From positions 1 to 40,053 of IMG/VR virus record IMGVR_UViG_3300037502_001225: a stretch of DNA of 40,053 nucleotides; one strand, written 5' to 3'. Below, piece by piece: positions 19,376-29,116 of the stretch. Positions within the stretch are counted from its first letter, which is position 1. The number at the start of each line of letters is the position of its first letter. The notes under the pieces are model-generated. The model was not told where the DNA came from, ran no database searches, and saw only the letters and a list, made by a program, of their open reading frames with translations. A program made the translations under genes and the position numbers. This DNA is from a virus.

Positions 19376-20025
19376 TGGCTGCTATAACGAGCTTCTATCC
19401 GTATGTTGTTCCCCATGTTCCTGGGTGTCCAAGCCTGACCGTGGATGTTGCAATACGTAGCGCGATCATTGAGTTCTGTGAGCGCAGCCTCCTATTGCAA
19501 AGGGATCATGACCCGCTGTCGGTCATTTCCAATATTGCTGACTATGACTTCGAGCCGCCGATCGCAAATCACCTTGTTGTAAAGATTATGCGCGCATGGT
19601 TCAAGGGGAATCAGTTAGTTCCAATAGCGCCAGACGAGATCAACAATCCAACGATCTATAACGTCAGGGCTACGGCATCTCCTCTCAAGGGAGACCCAAG
19701 GAACATATTCCAGAAGGACGAGCGGACATTCACGTTGTATCCAATACCGAGCGAGACGGTAAAGCTGTCGCTAACCATGAGGGTGGCGCTAAAGCCATCG
19801 AGGACTGCGGCTACGGTCGAGGACGTTTTGTTTGAAGACCACGCCGAGACGATCGGCGCAGGCGCCCTATCAAAGTTGATGATGCAGGCAGGTAAGCCAT
19901 ACGCAAACCCACAGGTGTCTGCAATCCATCTGAAAGTATTTGAGTCTGGGATTAATGCGGCAAAGCAGGCAGCTTCGCGTGGGCATGTCCGTTCTGCCCT
20001 ACGAGTAAAGATCCCAACAATATAG
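19375..20025 (+). CDS. Second adaptor / tail-tube-like protein
   Basis: A 216-aa protein starting MAAITSFYPYVVPHVPGCPS on an ATG overlapping the previous TAA. The helix VDVAIRSAIIEFCERSLLLQ, the strand ADYDFEPPIANHLVVKIMRA and the late AETIGAGALSKLMMQAGKPY segment give the same alpha-beta-alpha layout as tail-tubular/adaptor proteins of short-tailed phages. It probably docks under the first adaptor to complete the connector. Confidence 0.72.
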   Translation: MAAITSFYPYVVPHVPGCPSLTVDVAIRSAIIEFCERSLLLQRDHDPLSVISNIADYDFEPPIANHLVVKIMRAWFKGNQLVPIAPDEINNPTIYNVRATASPLKGDPRNIFQKDERTFTLYPIPSETVKLSLTMRVALKPSRTAATVEDVLFEDHAETIGAGALSKLMMQAGKPYANPQVSAIHLKVFESGINAAKQAASRGHVRSALRVKIPTI

Positions 20026-20041
20026 GTCACCGGAGTAGACA

Positions 20042-20377
20042 ATGGCAGAGAAGATCAAGCTGGTACAGGGAGACACGGCTCCGCAAATCAAGCTGACGCT
20101 TACCAACGAAGTAACCGGAGCGGCAATTAACCTTACCGGTGCAACTGTGACCCTGCACTTCAGGGCGGTTGGTGAGACAGCTCCGCTATTTTCAAGGGCT
20201 GCGGTAATAAGCAATGATACCGCGACATCCGGGCTCTGTTTCGTTGCTTGGCAGGCTGGAGATCTAAACGTAGCAGCCGGGGACTATGAAGGTGAGGTGG
20301 AGGTGGTGCTTGCAAATGGCACCAGAGAAACCATATTTGAACTTCTGAAGTTTAAGGTCCGTGAGGACTTTGCGTGA
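20042..20377 (+). CDS. Beta-sandwich tail/baseplate-type protein (BppU-N-like)
   Basis: A 111-aa protein beginning MAEKIKLVQGDTAPQIKLTL, with GAAINLTGATVTLHFRAVGE and DYEGEVEVVLANGTRETIFE. The D-x-A/P-x-I...LTGATVxxxFR sequence is the signature of the small immunoglobulin-like N-terminal domain found in baseplate upper proteins and many fibre proteins. It likely attaches a fibre to the tail hub. GGAG lies 6 bases before the ATG, and the gene overlaps the next by four bases. Confidence 0.7.
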   Translation: MAEKIKLVQGDTAPQIKLTLTNEVTGAAINLTGATVTLHFRAVGETAPLFSRAAVISNDTATSGLCFVAWQAGDLNVAAGDYEGEVEVVLANGTRETIFELLKFKVREDFA

Positions 20378-21405
20378 AGTTATCCACAGCCGTTGGTGCG
20401 ATAAAGAATGTCGCAAGAGCGCTTTCTATAAGACTAGACTCAAGTCACTCGCCGATCGATATCCTGGTTGAGTTTGGTCTATTCATCGAGACCGTTGTTG
20501 TCGCCGATGCATTCATCACCCTCGATAGCGCAGTCAGGGCTTTTCTGACATCGAAGTCAGATAACGCATCAGCGGTTGACGCCGCAGCAAAGCAGTTCCA
20601 GAAAGCGATCACTGACGGTGGCGCCATATCTGACGATCTTGCCCTGGAATTTTTGCGTGGATTAGGCGACTCCGCTTCGATCGCTGACGCATTTCGCCAG
20701 GAGTTTTTCAAGCCGCAGGCGGATTCCGCTTCGTTTTCGGACGCTCCTCTGCTGGCGATTGGGAAGAGCGTGTCAGACGAGGTTCGCTTTACGGACGACG
20801 TAGACGGTCAGGCTTCCATAGAAGATGACCAGGAGATGCTTTTCTTCAAGTCCATATCGAATGTCTCCGTTGTAACTGAAACCTTTCTGATGGTTATGAG
20901 CTACGTTAGATCAGCGGACAGTAGCGCAACAGTTGTTGATCTTATATCCGGTCTTTTTGGAAAAGCAGCCCAGTCGAACTCCTCGGTGTCTGATGCGGCG
21001 ACGGCATCCTTCTCGAAGGAGTTGGCTGAAGTGCTTTCGACGATAGATGGAATCGCTATAAGTATCGACACAAGCCGTAGCGATGTGCTTTCGTCGATCG
21101 ACTCTCACGCCATATCCATATCAAAGCTGGCAGATAACACAGCGTCAGTAGCGGACGAGATCTTCATTGTCAGAGGAAAGAACCCGTTCGATGAGACGTA
21201 TGTCAGTGAGATCCGAATCTTCTCATTTGAGAAGTTGCTTGGAGATCTGGGGTCTGTCTCAGACCTTTTCGAGCGGACCGCACAATTTAATAGGTCATTA
21301 AACGAATTGACCCTGACCTCCGACACGGGGTCTTTGCGAAGTCAAGGGTACAGCGACTTCACCTACTTTGCGGAAGACTACGTCGGGGCTTCCAGAACTT
21401 TCTAA
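20374..21405 (+). CDS. Repeat-containing fibre protein, 343 aa
   Basis: Starts on GTG within a GTGA overlap. From residue about 50 to 280 the protein consists of degenerate repeats of about 18-20 residues built around S-D/S-x-S/A-x-x-D-A-x-x-x-x-F-x-K, for example SDNASAVDAAAKQF, GDSASIADAFRQEF, ADSASFSDAPLLAI, QSNSSVSDAATASF and DNTASVADEIFIV. Regular Asp and Phe positions suggest a fibrous, probably trimeric shaft. The C-terminus ends in an aromatic segment (GYSDFTYFAEDYVGASRTF). Probably a tail fibre or fibre shaft; I cannot assign a named family. Confidence 0.7.
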   Translation: MKLSTAVGAIKNVARALSIRLDSSHSPIDILVEFGLFIETVVVADAFITLDSAVRAFLTSKSDNASAVDAAAKQFQKAITDGGAISDDLALEFLRGLGDSASIADAFRQEFFKPQADSASFSDAPLLAIGKSVSDEVRFTDDVDGQASIEDDQEMLFFKSISNVSVVTETFLMVMSYVRSADSSATVVDLISGLFGKAAQSNSSVSDAATASFSKELAEVLSTIDGIAISIDTSRSDVLSSIDSHAISISKLADNTASVADEIFIVRGKNPFDETYVSEIRIFSFEKLLGDLGSVSDLFERTAQFNRSLNELTLTSDTGSLRSQGYSDFTYFAEDYVGASRTF

Positions 21406-21415
21406 AGGAAATTCT

Positions 21416-21874
21416 ATGTTGAACGAAAACCTCAAACTCAGCGGGCAATTAAACATCGTCCTTAAGGACAAAGACGGAAACGTTAAAGACGAGCGCGAAG
21501 TCAAGAACCTTGTGGTTAATAGCGGCCTTGCTTACATCGCCAGTCGTATGGTCGGAACCTCCAAGAGTGTCATGTCTCACATGGCTCTCGGCTCTGGCAC
21601 GACCGCAGCAGCAGCTGGTCAGACCGATCTCGTATCAATGCTTGGCTCCCGTGAGGCACTGGACAGCACCACGATCTCTGGGACAAACAACGAGAAAGTT
21701 GTCTATGTCTCAACGTTTGAAGCTGGCGACGCAACCGGCGCGGTTACAGAGGCGGGGATCTTCAATAACTCTGCCGCTGGCGACATGCTTTGCCGCACTG
21801 TCTTCGCCGTGGTGAACAAGCAGGCGGATGACACGATGTCCATCACCTGGACCATCACCCTGAGCGCTTCTTAA
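21416..21874 (+). CDS. Tail fibre-associated structural protein, 152 aa
   Basis: The ATG at 21416 follows AAAGGA. The product starts MLNENLKLSGQLNIVLKDKD and contains NLVVNSGLAYIASRMVG followed by SHMALGSGTTAAA. This K-D-x-x-G-N-V-K...NLVVxxG-x-x-x-I-A-x-R-M...H-x-A-x-G-x-G signature is common in short tail or fibre structural proteins of environmental phages. The C-terminal half is beta-rich (ITWTITLSAS). It probably caps or joins fibres. The reading frame extends further upstream only as a shadow of the preceding gene. Confidence 0.7.
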   Translation: MLNENLKLSGQLNIVLKDKDGNVKDEREVKNLVVNSGLAYIASRMVGTSKSVMSHMALGSGTTAAAAGQTDLVSMLGSREALDSTTISGTNNEKVVYVSTFEAGDATGAVTEAGIFNNSAAGDMLCRTVFAVVNKQADDTMSITWTITLSAS

Positions 21875-21892
21875 TAACCATTAAGGACGGCA

Positions 21893-22108
21893 ATGGCAAG
21901 CATCACACTACGTGCGGAGAAAGGATCTCCGCTTACTAATGCAGAGGTCGATGCCAACTTCACAAACCTGAACGACGCGAAGCTGGAGAAGTCTGGCGGG
22001 ACGATGACGGGGGCTTTGACGCTTTCTGGGAATCCAACCTCAGATCTTGAGGCGACACCAAAGCAGTATGTTGATGCTATCCAAGCCCTTGTCTTGGCGG
22101 CAATCTAA
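21893..22108 (+). CDS. Short fibre-type protein, 71 aa
   Basis: A small protein starting MASITLRAEKGSPLTNAEVD, then NFTNLNDAKLEKSGGTMTGA and PTSDLEATPKQYVDAIQALV. The GGTMTGALTLxGxPTxxLxATxKQYVDA block is a typical repeat of long phage tail fibres. Here it is a complete stand-alone gene with its own AAGGA site, followed at once by a second fibre gene that continues with related repeats. It looks like a fibre split into separate genes, or a remnant N-terminal piece. Confidence 0.72.
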   Translation: MASITLRAEKGSPLTNAEVDANFTNLNDAKLEKSGGTMTGALTLSGNPTSDLEATPKQYVDAIQALVLAAI

Positions 22109-22120
22109 CAGGGACAGATT

Positions 22121-23248
22121 ATGACTGTGAATATTTCAACGTTTGAAACCAGTCTTCAGACGAAGCTAAACGCTACGACCGGCAGTACGTCCACCACGGA
22201 CTTCTTGCTATTGTCAAAAGCGATCGATTCTCTGAACACTGGCGCGGTGGTGTCTGTCGCCACGACCGGAGACCTGCCTGCCGCTGCTAGCAATACTGGT
22301 CGCTTCATCTATGTTGTCGCGACCAATGCGATGGTCTTCAGCAATGGGACTGCCTGGACAGGTATCCCCTCCAGTGCTGAGATCACATCGGCGGTGAACG
22401 CCCTGGTCAATGGCGCTCCTGGTGCGCTCGATACCCTAGACGAGCTTGCACAGGCTCTAGGAGACGACGCCAACTTTGCCACTACGGTTACCAATGCGCT
22501 GGCAACAAAGGCACCGATCAACAACCCCACCTTCACGGGTACGGTTGCTGGCATCACCAAGACGATGGTTGGTCTTGGGAACGTGGATAACACATCGGAT
22601 GCAAATAAGCCGATTAGCACTGCCACGCAGACTGCACTGGACCTCAAGGCTCCGCTGGCTAGCCCCACCTTCACGGGGACTGTAACCCTACCGTCCACCA
22701 CTTCGGTTGGCAGCGTCAGTAGCACGGAGTTGGGTTACCTCGACGGGGTGACGAGCGCGATCCAGACGCAACTGAACGCTAAAGCGCCGACAGCTAATCC
22801 AACATTTACCGGAACGGTGAGTGGTGTCACAGCATCAATGGTGGGTCTTGGAAACGTTACAAACGAATCCAAGGCCACGATGTTCACCAACCCGGCATTC
22901 ACTGGTACGGCAACGGCGGGGATCTTCCGCCCGAACGCCAACCAGGAGAAAGCGGTGGCGGTAGCTGCAAGCGAGATCGATCTGTCGGCGGGGAACTACT
23001 TCACCAAGACGATCTCCGGGACGACCACATTCACCCTGGCGAACGTACCGTCCTCTGGAACGGTAGCGGCATTCGTGCTGGATTTGACCAATGGCGGATC
23101 AGCTACGACGAACCTTTGGGCAAACATCACATGGGCATCTGGAACCCCACCAACCCTGACGGCTTCTGGTCGTGACGTACTTGGGTTCTTCACTCATAAC
23201 GGCGGGACAACCTGGAACGGATTCGTGCTTGGTAAGGCGATGGCGTAA
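22121..23248 (+). CDS. Tail fibre with tandem fibre repeats, 375 aa
   Basis: The central part contains three repeats of the form P-x-F-T-G-T-V-x-G-V-T/I-x-x-M-V-G-L-G-N-V-x-N (around residues 135-160, 172-200 and 222-250), typical of phage tail fibre shafts. The N-terminus (MTVNISTFETSLQTKLNATT) and GAPGALDTLDELAQALGDDA are also common in such fibres. The C-terminus is beta-rich (FTLANVPSSGTVAAFVLDLT and NGGTTWNGFVLGKAM). Probably trimeric and part of the adsorption apparatus. Confidence 0.85.
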   Translation: MTVNISTFETSLQTKLNATTGSTSTTDFLLLSKAIDSLNTGAVVSVATTGDLPAAASNTGRFIYVVATNAMVFSNGTAWTGIPSSAEITSAVNALVNGAPGALDTLDELAQALGDDANFATTVTNALATKAPINNPTFTGTVAGITKTMVGLGNVDNTSDANKPISTATQTALDLKAPLASPTFTGTVTLPSTTSVGSVSSTELGYLDGVTSAIQTQLNAKAPTANPTFTGTVSGVTASMVGLGNVTNESKATMFTNPAFTGTATAGIFRPNANQEKAVAVAASEIDLSAGNYFTKTISGTTTFTLANVPSSGTVAAFVLDLTNGGSATTNLWANITWASGTPPTLTASGRDVLGFFTHNGGTTWNGFVLGKAMA

Positions 23249-23257
23249 GGAATATTA

Positions 23258-26200
23258 ATGAGCGTAAAAGACATCGTATTAGCCGCATCAGGGCAATCCA
23301 CGACGCCACCCGCAGCGACCTTTCAGATCGAGCGCTCCCTGCGGTTTAACTCTGCGGACTCCGCTTACCTGAGCAGAACGCCGTCCGTCGCCGGTAATCG
23401 TAGAACCTGGACCTGGAGCGGGTGGGTCAAGCGTAGCTCGACTGGCTCGGCACAGACATTGTTCGGCGTTCCAAAGGCTGACCTACTGGACAACGATAGT
23501 CTTATCTTTGATTCAAGCGATCGTCTGCAACTTTATTCCGGGTCGCTTGGTGCAGCTCAGCGCGTATCGACTTCTGTCTACCGTGACCTTTCTGCCTGGT
23601 ACCACATCGTCGTTGCGGTAGATACGACAAACGCCACCGCACAGAACCGCGCAAGGATCTGGGTAAATAACGAAGAGATCACTACCTGGACAACTAATGC
23701 AACCATCTCTCAGAACTTCGAGTGGTTGATAAACGGCACAACGCAACACAACATCGGTCGCTACGCAAGCGCCGGTCACTTCAACGGCTACATCACCGAG
23801 GTGAACTTCATTGACGGTCAGGCGCTCACACCGTCAGCGTTTGGTGAGATCAGATCCACTACTGGTGTGTGGAGCCCCAAGCAGTACACCGGCTCGTACG
23901 GCACCAACGGGTTCTACCTGCCGTTCAACGACAACTCTTCGGTACTGAATCTCGGTCGCAACCGGATTCCTTTTGAGAAAGATCCAGACTGGCAACAGAC
24001 GGTGCTATTGCTCAGTGGTGATGGCAACCAGGGCGCCAACAACATCAACAACCCTGGACCTCCCAGGTATCTCGCCTTCACGGACAACAGCAACAACAAC
24101 TTCCCGATCACTGTTAATGGTGATGCCTACGGGGATAACTTCAGTCCGTTCATGACTGAGGCAGGGCAGTGGTCTGTCAATTTCACGGGGTCCAACTACC
24201 TTACCGTTCCAGATAGTGCTGGTTTAGAAATTGGCAGTAGTAACTTCACGATTGAATGTTGGTTTTACCCAACCGCTGTTGGCAACTACGCGTTCATTAC
24301 TAAAGATGCGCCGTCTGGAACACGGTCATACGGGTTTATTGCCTTCAACGACTCTGGCGTTCTAAAGACAACATTCTTCATTGCTGGCGGCGCACAACTT
24401 AATAGCACCGCAACGCTCAACATCAACGCATGGAATTTTGTTGCAGTAACTCGTTCTGGTAACACTCTGTACATAAGCGTTAACGGAACCGTAAACAGCG
24501 GGTCTTGGACAAGCACAATTCCAGATAACGGTCAGGCAACTTGGATAGGCGCTCAGAATGGTCCAGGCACAATCGGTAACTACGCCGTAGGCCACATATC
24601 GAATCTAAGGTTGGTGATAGGGGAGTCGGTTGCTTCCTACCAATCAAACTTTACCCCGCCAACATCTCCAGCGTCTCAAACATCTGGTGGGGTCACTGCG
24701 AGTAATACAAAACTGCTTCTCTGCCAATCCAATCGGTTTGTTGATAATGCAGCGACGCCAAACACGATTACGGTGTCAGGAACACCGCTCGTCAAACCTT
24801 TTAACCCGTTCACGACCACGTACAGCAGCACGAACGGCAGTGGGTATTTTGATAACACTGGCGACTATCTAACAGTTACGAGCAACGCCGCCTATCGGAT
24901 TGAAAGCAACACGACCTGGACTTGGGAGTGTTGGGTATACCCGCTGTCTCTTGAAACAACAGACGTGCTTTCGGGGAACACGACCAACGGCTCGTCTACG
25001 GGTCACGTGTTCTATTTGGCAAATGGGCTGCTACGGGTTATTCAGTACGGCGTGTCAAACTTTGCTTCTACTGCAACGGTTAAAGTGAACGAGTGGACCC
25101 ATCTTGCCGCAGTTTCAAACGCAAACTCGCTTACGTTTTATATGAACGGTGTGGCGGCTGGTACAGCAACGTGGGGTTCTGGAAGCGCCGGCGGAACGAT
25201 GTTTATTGCCGCGGGCTATACCGGCGGCGACCTATTTCACGGCTACCTTTCTAACCTGCGGTATGTTGTTGGATCGACTCAGGTGCCTCCCGCAGGTGGA
25301 CCAACATCGCCAGCAACCAACGTCACCAACACCCAACTACTCGCCCTCCAATACCAAGGTTCTGTACGCAACGTCGGGTTCATCGACAGCAGCCCGTATG
25401 ACCATGTGATCACCCGCAACCCGCTGACGGGTCCGAATGCGCCAACACAAGGTACGTTTAGCCCGTTCTCTGCGGAACCTGGGAAGTGGGGGAATTATTT
25501 TGATGGGGACGGGGATTGGTTGTCCATAGCCAACAACGCTGCATTCAATTTTGGAACTGGCGATTTCACCATTGAATGTTGGTTTTACTTGGTTGCAGAA
25601 GCCAACGCGACGGCAGGTGGAACGCGCGGTGCCAACATCGTAAGCGTAATTCCAAGTTCAGGAACCGTAAATGGATACGCGCTTTACTTAAGCGGTAACT
25701 CGACTACGACAGGCACGGGAATCGTATTTGAAAATACGGTAAGCAACACTGGATACTTTGCCACTTACACGGCAACGATCGCAAAGAACACGTGGCATCA
25801 CGTAGCAGTCGCAAGGTCTGGAACTACTACAAAGCTATTTTTCAATGGGGCTGAGGTTGTCAGCACGACGCTTGGTAATCAGACCGTATCTAATTTTAGC
25901 AACGCAACAAATATCGGCGCTTCAACATTTACTGGATACACAAGCAATTTTCCCGGCTATCTTTCTAACGTCCGCATCGTCAAAGGTCGTGCCGTTTACA
26001 CCGGCAACTTCACCCCAAGCACCGTACCCCTTGGCGCTACATCTGGCGGCACGAACCCACCCCAAGGCACAGAGACCTCTCTCCTGACTTGCCAGAGCAA
26101 TCGCTTCGTCGATAACGGTGTGGCAAACTCAGGCACAGGCTTCACCATCACTCGTAACGGTGATGTGCGTGTAACCCCCTTCAGTCCCTTTGCGCCTACT

Positions 26201-29107
26201 GCGGCGTACTCTGCTGGTACTAATGGCGGGAGTGGGTATTTTGATACTAGCGGTGATTCTTTAACGGTTCCTTACAGTTCTACACTAGCATTAGGAACGG
26301 GAGACTGCACGATTGAAGCTTGGATATACCTTGCTTCATACCCGCAGCAGTTCAATAACATTGTTGATGTTCGAGAGTCTTCGGTTAGTTATTCAAACAA
26401 TGCTATATCGTTTGGTGTAGAAAATGACGGAACATTAAACTTTTATGCTGGTAGTTACTCAAGTGCTACCCACGTACTAGAAACAGCATCAGGCAAGATT
26501 ACTCTTAACGCTTGGTATCATGTTGCTTTGACAAGAGCCAGCGGTACTACAAAACTTTATGTCAACGGTGTAGAAGAAGCATCATCAACGAACGCTTGGA
26601 ATCAAACCTCTGGAACCGCAACTACTTTGTATATCGGTAATGCGGTTGTTGCAAGGCAAGTCAACGGCTATATATCCAATCTTCGTATTGTTAAAGGAAC
26701 AGCAGTAACCCCGCCTTCTGGTGGCCCAACAGCGCCTTTGACTGCTGTTACTAACACACAACTCCTCTGCAATTTCACCAACGCAGGCATCATCGACAAC
26801 ACCGGCAAGAACAACCTAGAGACAGTCGGTAACGCTCAGGTCGATACGAGCGTCAAGAAGTTCGGCACCGGCTCGATAAAGTTTGATGGGACTGGGGATT
26901 ATCTTGCTTTTATTTCTAACCCAGACACAACTCTTGGCACAGGTGATTTTACTATTGAGGGGTGGTTTAATTCCAACAGTATTTCAACACTTCAAACAAT
27001 TATTGAAAGACGCTCTGCACTAACAGCCCGTGGAATAGCCATATTCTTAGAAACTTCAACGCTGAAGATTAGAGCAGGGGATACATCTACTACAGCATGG
27101 GAAGTTACCATAGATAGTGGAACTTTAAGTAGTTCTACTTGGTATCATTTTGCAGTAACCAGATCAGGCAATACTTGGAGAGGTTTTCTGGATGGAACTC
27201 AAATAGGTTCAAGTGTTACCTGGTCAGGTACTGTAGTTGATGAAACATCCACATGGTTAATTGGCGCTGCTTTCGGAGGTGGAGCTGGAATGAACGGTTA
27301 CATAGACGATCTCCGCATCACCAAGGTCGCTAAGTACACCGGCAACTTCTCTGTCCCCGACGCCCCCTTCGCTCTCACCACGGTAGACAACAACTACCGC
27401 CAATGGGTGCCGACCAACTTCTCGGTCACTCCTGGTGCTGGCAATGACAGCTTGGTAGACAGCCCGACACCCTACGGCACTGACACGGGTGTGGGTGGAG
27501 AGGTGCGGGGGAATTACTGTACGCTAAATCCGCTCAAGCTCAACGGCACTTTGGCGAATGGAAGTCTTGACGGGTCGTTTGCCGCAAGTTCAACCGCCAC
27601 ACAGCAAGTCACCAGTACCATTCACGTGTCTAGCGGGAAGTGGTACTTCGAAGTTCTTATTGGAACAGTCGGTGGTCCAGCAATAGGCAGACCGATCTTA
27701 GGTGTCGCTAAGGACACGGCTTCTGTTTCTGTTAACAACACCACGAGCGGTCAAGCGTGGTCGTATTACGGATACAGCGGGCAAAAGTACCACACGTCAA
27801 GCGCAGCGTTTGGCGCGACGTTTACCACTGGTGACGTAATCGGTGTCGCCGTCGATATGGACGCCGGGAATATTTGGTTCAGTAAGAACGGGACGTGGCA
27901 AGCTAGCGGCAACCCATCAACCGGTGCGAATCCTGCATTTAACAATCTTGCGGGTAGCAATGTCTCGCCGTGGGTTGGTGACGACCAATCAGTCGAAACC
28001 AAGAGTTTTACCCTCAACTTCGGTCAGCGCCCATTCGCCTACACCGCACCCTCTGGCTTCAAAGCACTCTGCACGACAAACCTACCCAACCCTGCGGTGG
28101 TGCAGGGGGATGATCATTTCAACACGGTGCTGTGGACTGGTAACGGTTCCACGCAGAGCATAACGGGTGTTGGGTTCCAGCCGGACTTTGTGTGGGGGAA
28201 GTCGCGCACTAACGGCACCGCCTCAAATCGATTGTTCGATGCTGTTAGGGGTGTTCAAAAAGCGCTTTACTCGGACTTGACTAGTGCCGAAGCGACCGAA
28301 AGCGGCTTAACTTCATTTGATTCAGACGGTTTTACGCTTGGCAGTCAGGCGGGCATGAATCAGAGCAGCAATACATTTGTCGCCTGGAACTGGAAAGCCA
28401 ACGGCGCTGGTGTATCAAACACCGCAGGGTCTATCACCAGTACGGTAAGCGCTAATACGACTGCCGGTATTTCGGTGGTGACGTATACATCTGGCGCTTC
28501 TGGGAACGCAACCATTGGTCATGGATTGGGCTCCGCCCCAAGCATGATCATTACCAAGTCTCGTACCAACGGCACTGCGCAGTGGAGCATTTTTCATGCT
28601 GCAGTTTGTACGCTCACTACTCAATACCTTGATTTCACGACGGCGGCTAGGCAAACATTTGGATCTTCCGTGTGGGGTGCATCACTTCCGTCATCTGCGG
28701 TATTTGGCATAACCAACGGTATTGCTGTTCCTGCAAGCACTAACTGCGTTGCCTACTGCTTCGCCGCAATACCAGGCTTCTCTGCCTTTGGTTCCTACAC
28801 CGGCAATGGATCGGCAGACGGTCCGTTTATTTACACTGGGTTTAGGCCTCGCTTTGTTTTACTCAGAGCATCCTCGCTTACCCAGAACTGGATTATCTTA
28901 GATACGGCAAGAGATCGTTTCAACCCCCCGGGAACCGCATTGCTTCCTAATACTAGTGGCGCAGAATCTGTATTAAATCCAGCGCTCGATATCGTGAGCA
29001 ACGGCTTCAAGTTGCGGGCGAACAATAGCGGCTGGAATGGATCGAGTGAAACAATAATTTACGCCGCCTTCGCCGAAAACCCCTTCAAATACGCACTCGC
29101 TCGATAG
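23258..29107 (+). CDS. Giant adhesin: tandem LamG modules, SPRY-like and C-terminal domain (1949 aa)
   Basis: The protein holds about six LamG/concanavalin-like modules starting near residues 25, 320, 545, 745, 985 and 1200. Each has an F-D/N-x-x-x-D-Y-L-x-V opening, an F-T-I-E-C-W-F-Y strand, a W-x-H/F-V-A-V-T-R-S-G-N-T centre and a G-Y-I/L-S-N-L-R closing strand. A SPRY-like domain (near 1440-1590, with SGKWYFEVLIGT and VGVAVDMDAGNIWFSKNG) and a C-terminal domain (near 1610-1949) with FQPDFVWGKSR repeats follow. LamG modules bind glycans, so this is most likely a receptor-binding adhesin. Base composition drops sharply at modules 5 and 6. AAGGA precedes the ATG. Confidence 0.88.
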   Translation: MSVKDIVLAASGQSTTPPAATFQIERSLRFNSADSAYLSRTPSVAGNRRTWTWSGWVKRSSTGSAQTLFGVPKADLLDNDSLIFDSSDRLQLYSGSLGAAQRVSTSVYRDLSAWYHIVVAVDTTNATAQNRARIWVNNEEITTWTTNATISQNFEWLINGTTQHNIGRYASAGHFNGYITEVNFIDGQALTPSAFGEIRSTTGVWSPKQYTGSYGTNGFYLPFNDNSSVLNLGRNRIPFEKDPDWQQTVLLLSGDGNQGANNINNPGPPRYLAFTDNSNNNFPITVNGDAYGDNFSPFMTEAGQWSVNFTGSNYLTVPDSAGLEIGSSNFTIECWFYPTAVGNYAFITKDAPSGTRSYGFIAFNDSGVLKTTFFIAGGAQLNSTATLNINAWNFVAVTRSGNTLYISVNGTVNSGSWTSTIPDNGQATWIGAQNGPGTIGNYAVGHISNLRLVIGESVASYQSNFTPPTSPASQTSGGVTASNTKLLLCQSNRFVDNAATPNTITVSGTPLVKPFNPFTTTYSSTNGSGYFDNTGDYLTVTSNAAYRIESNTTWTWECWVYPLSLETTDVLSGNTTNGSSTGHVFYLANGLLRVIQYGVSNFASTATVKVNEWTHLAAVSNANSLTFYMNGVAAGTATWGSGSAGGTMFIAAGYTGGDLFHGYLSNLRYVVGSTQVPPAGGPTSPATNVTNTQLLALQYQGSVRNVGFIDSSPYDHVITRNPLTGPNAPTQGTFSPFSAEPGKWGNYFDGDGDWLSIANNAAFNFGTGDFTIECWFYLVAEANATAGGTRGANIVSVIPSSGTVNGYALYLSGNSTTTGTGIVFENTVSNTGYFATYTATIAKNTWHHVAVARSGTTTKLFFNGAEVVSTTLGNQTVSNFSNATNIGASTFTGYTSNFPGYLSNVRIVKGRAVYTGNFTPSTVPLGATSGGTNPPQGTETSLLTCQSNRFVDNGVANSGTGFTITRNGDVRVTPFSPFAPTAAYSAGTNGGSGYFDTSGDSLTVPYSSTLALGTGDCTIEAWIYLASYPQQFNNIVDVRESSVSYSNNAISFGVENDGTLNFYAGSYSSATHVLETASGKITLNAWYHVALTRASGTTKLYVNGVEEASSTNAWNQTSGTATTLYIGNAVVARQVNGYISNLRIVKGTAVTPPSGGPTAPLTAVTNTQLLCNFTNAGIIDNTGKNNLETVGNAQVDTSVKKFGTGSIKFDGTGDYLAFISNPDTTLGTGDFTIEGWFNSNSISTLQTIIERRSALTARGIAIFLETSTLKIRAGDTSTTAWEVTIDSGTLSSSTWYHFAVTRSGNTWRGFLDGTQIGSSVTWSGTVVDETSTWLIGAAFGGGAGMNGYIDDLRITKVAKYTGNFSVPDAPFALTTVDNNYRQWVPTNFSVTPGAGNDSLVDSPTPYGTDTGVGGEVRGNYCTLNPLKLNGTLANGSLDGSFAASSTATQQVTSTIHVSSGKWYFEVLIGTVGGPAIGRPILGVAKDTASVSVNNTTSGQAWSYYGYSGQKYHTSSAAFGATFTTGDVIGVAVDMDAGNIWFSKNGTWQASGNPSTGANPAFNNLAGSNVSPWVGDDQSVETKSFTLNFGQRPFAYTAPSGFKALCTTNLPNPAVVQGDDHFNTVLWTGNGSTQSITGVGFQPDFVWGKSRTNGTASNRLFDAVRGVQKALYSDLTSAEATESGLTSFDSDGFTLGSQAGMNQSSNTFVAWNWKANGAGVSNTAGSITSTVSANTTAGISVVTYTSGASGNATIGHGLGSAPSMIITKSRTNGTAQWSIFHAAVCTLTTQYLDFTTAARQTFGSSVWGASLPSSAVFGITNGIAVPASTNCVAYCFAAIPGFSAFGSYTGNGSADGPFIYTGFRPRFVLLRASSLTQNWIILDTARDRFNPPGTALLPNTSGAESVLNPALDIVSNGFKLRANNSGWNGSSETIIYAAFAENPFKYALAR

Positions 29108-29116
29108 GAGAGAAAC

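Noticed and set aside
22109-23257. Frameshifted single fibre gene split into 21893-22108 and 22121-23248
   Set aside because: Each part has its own start with a good ribosome-binding site and a clean stop, so two separate genes are the simpler reading; an ancient split remains possible.
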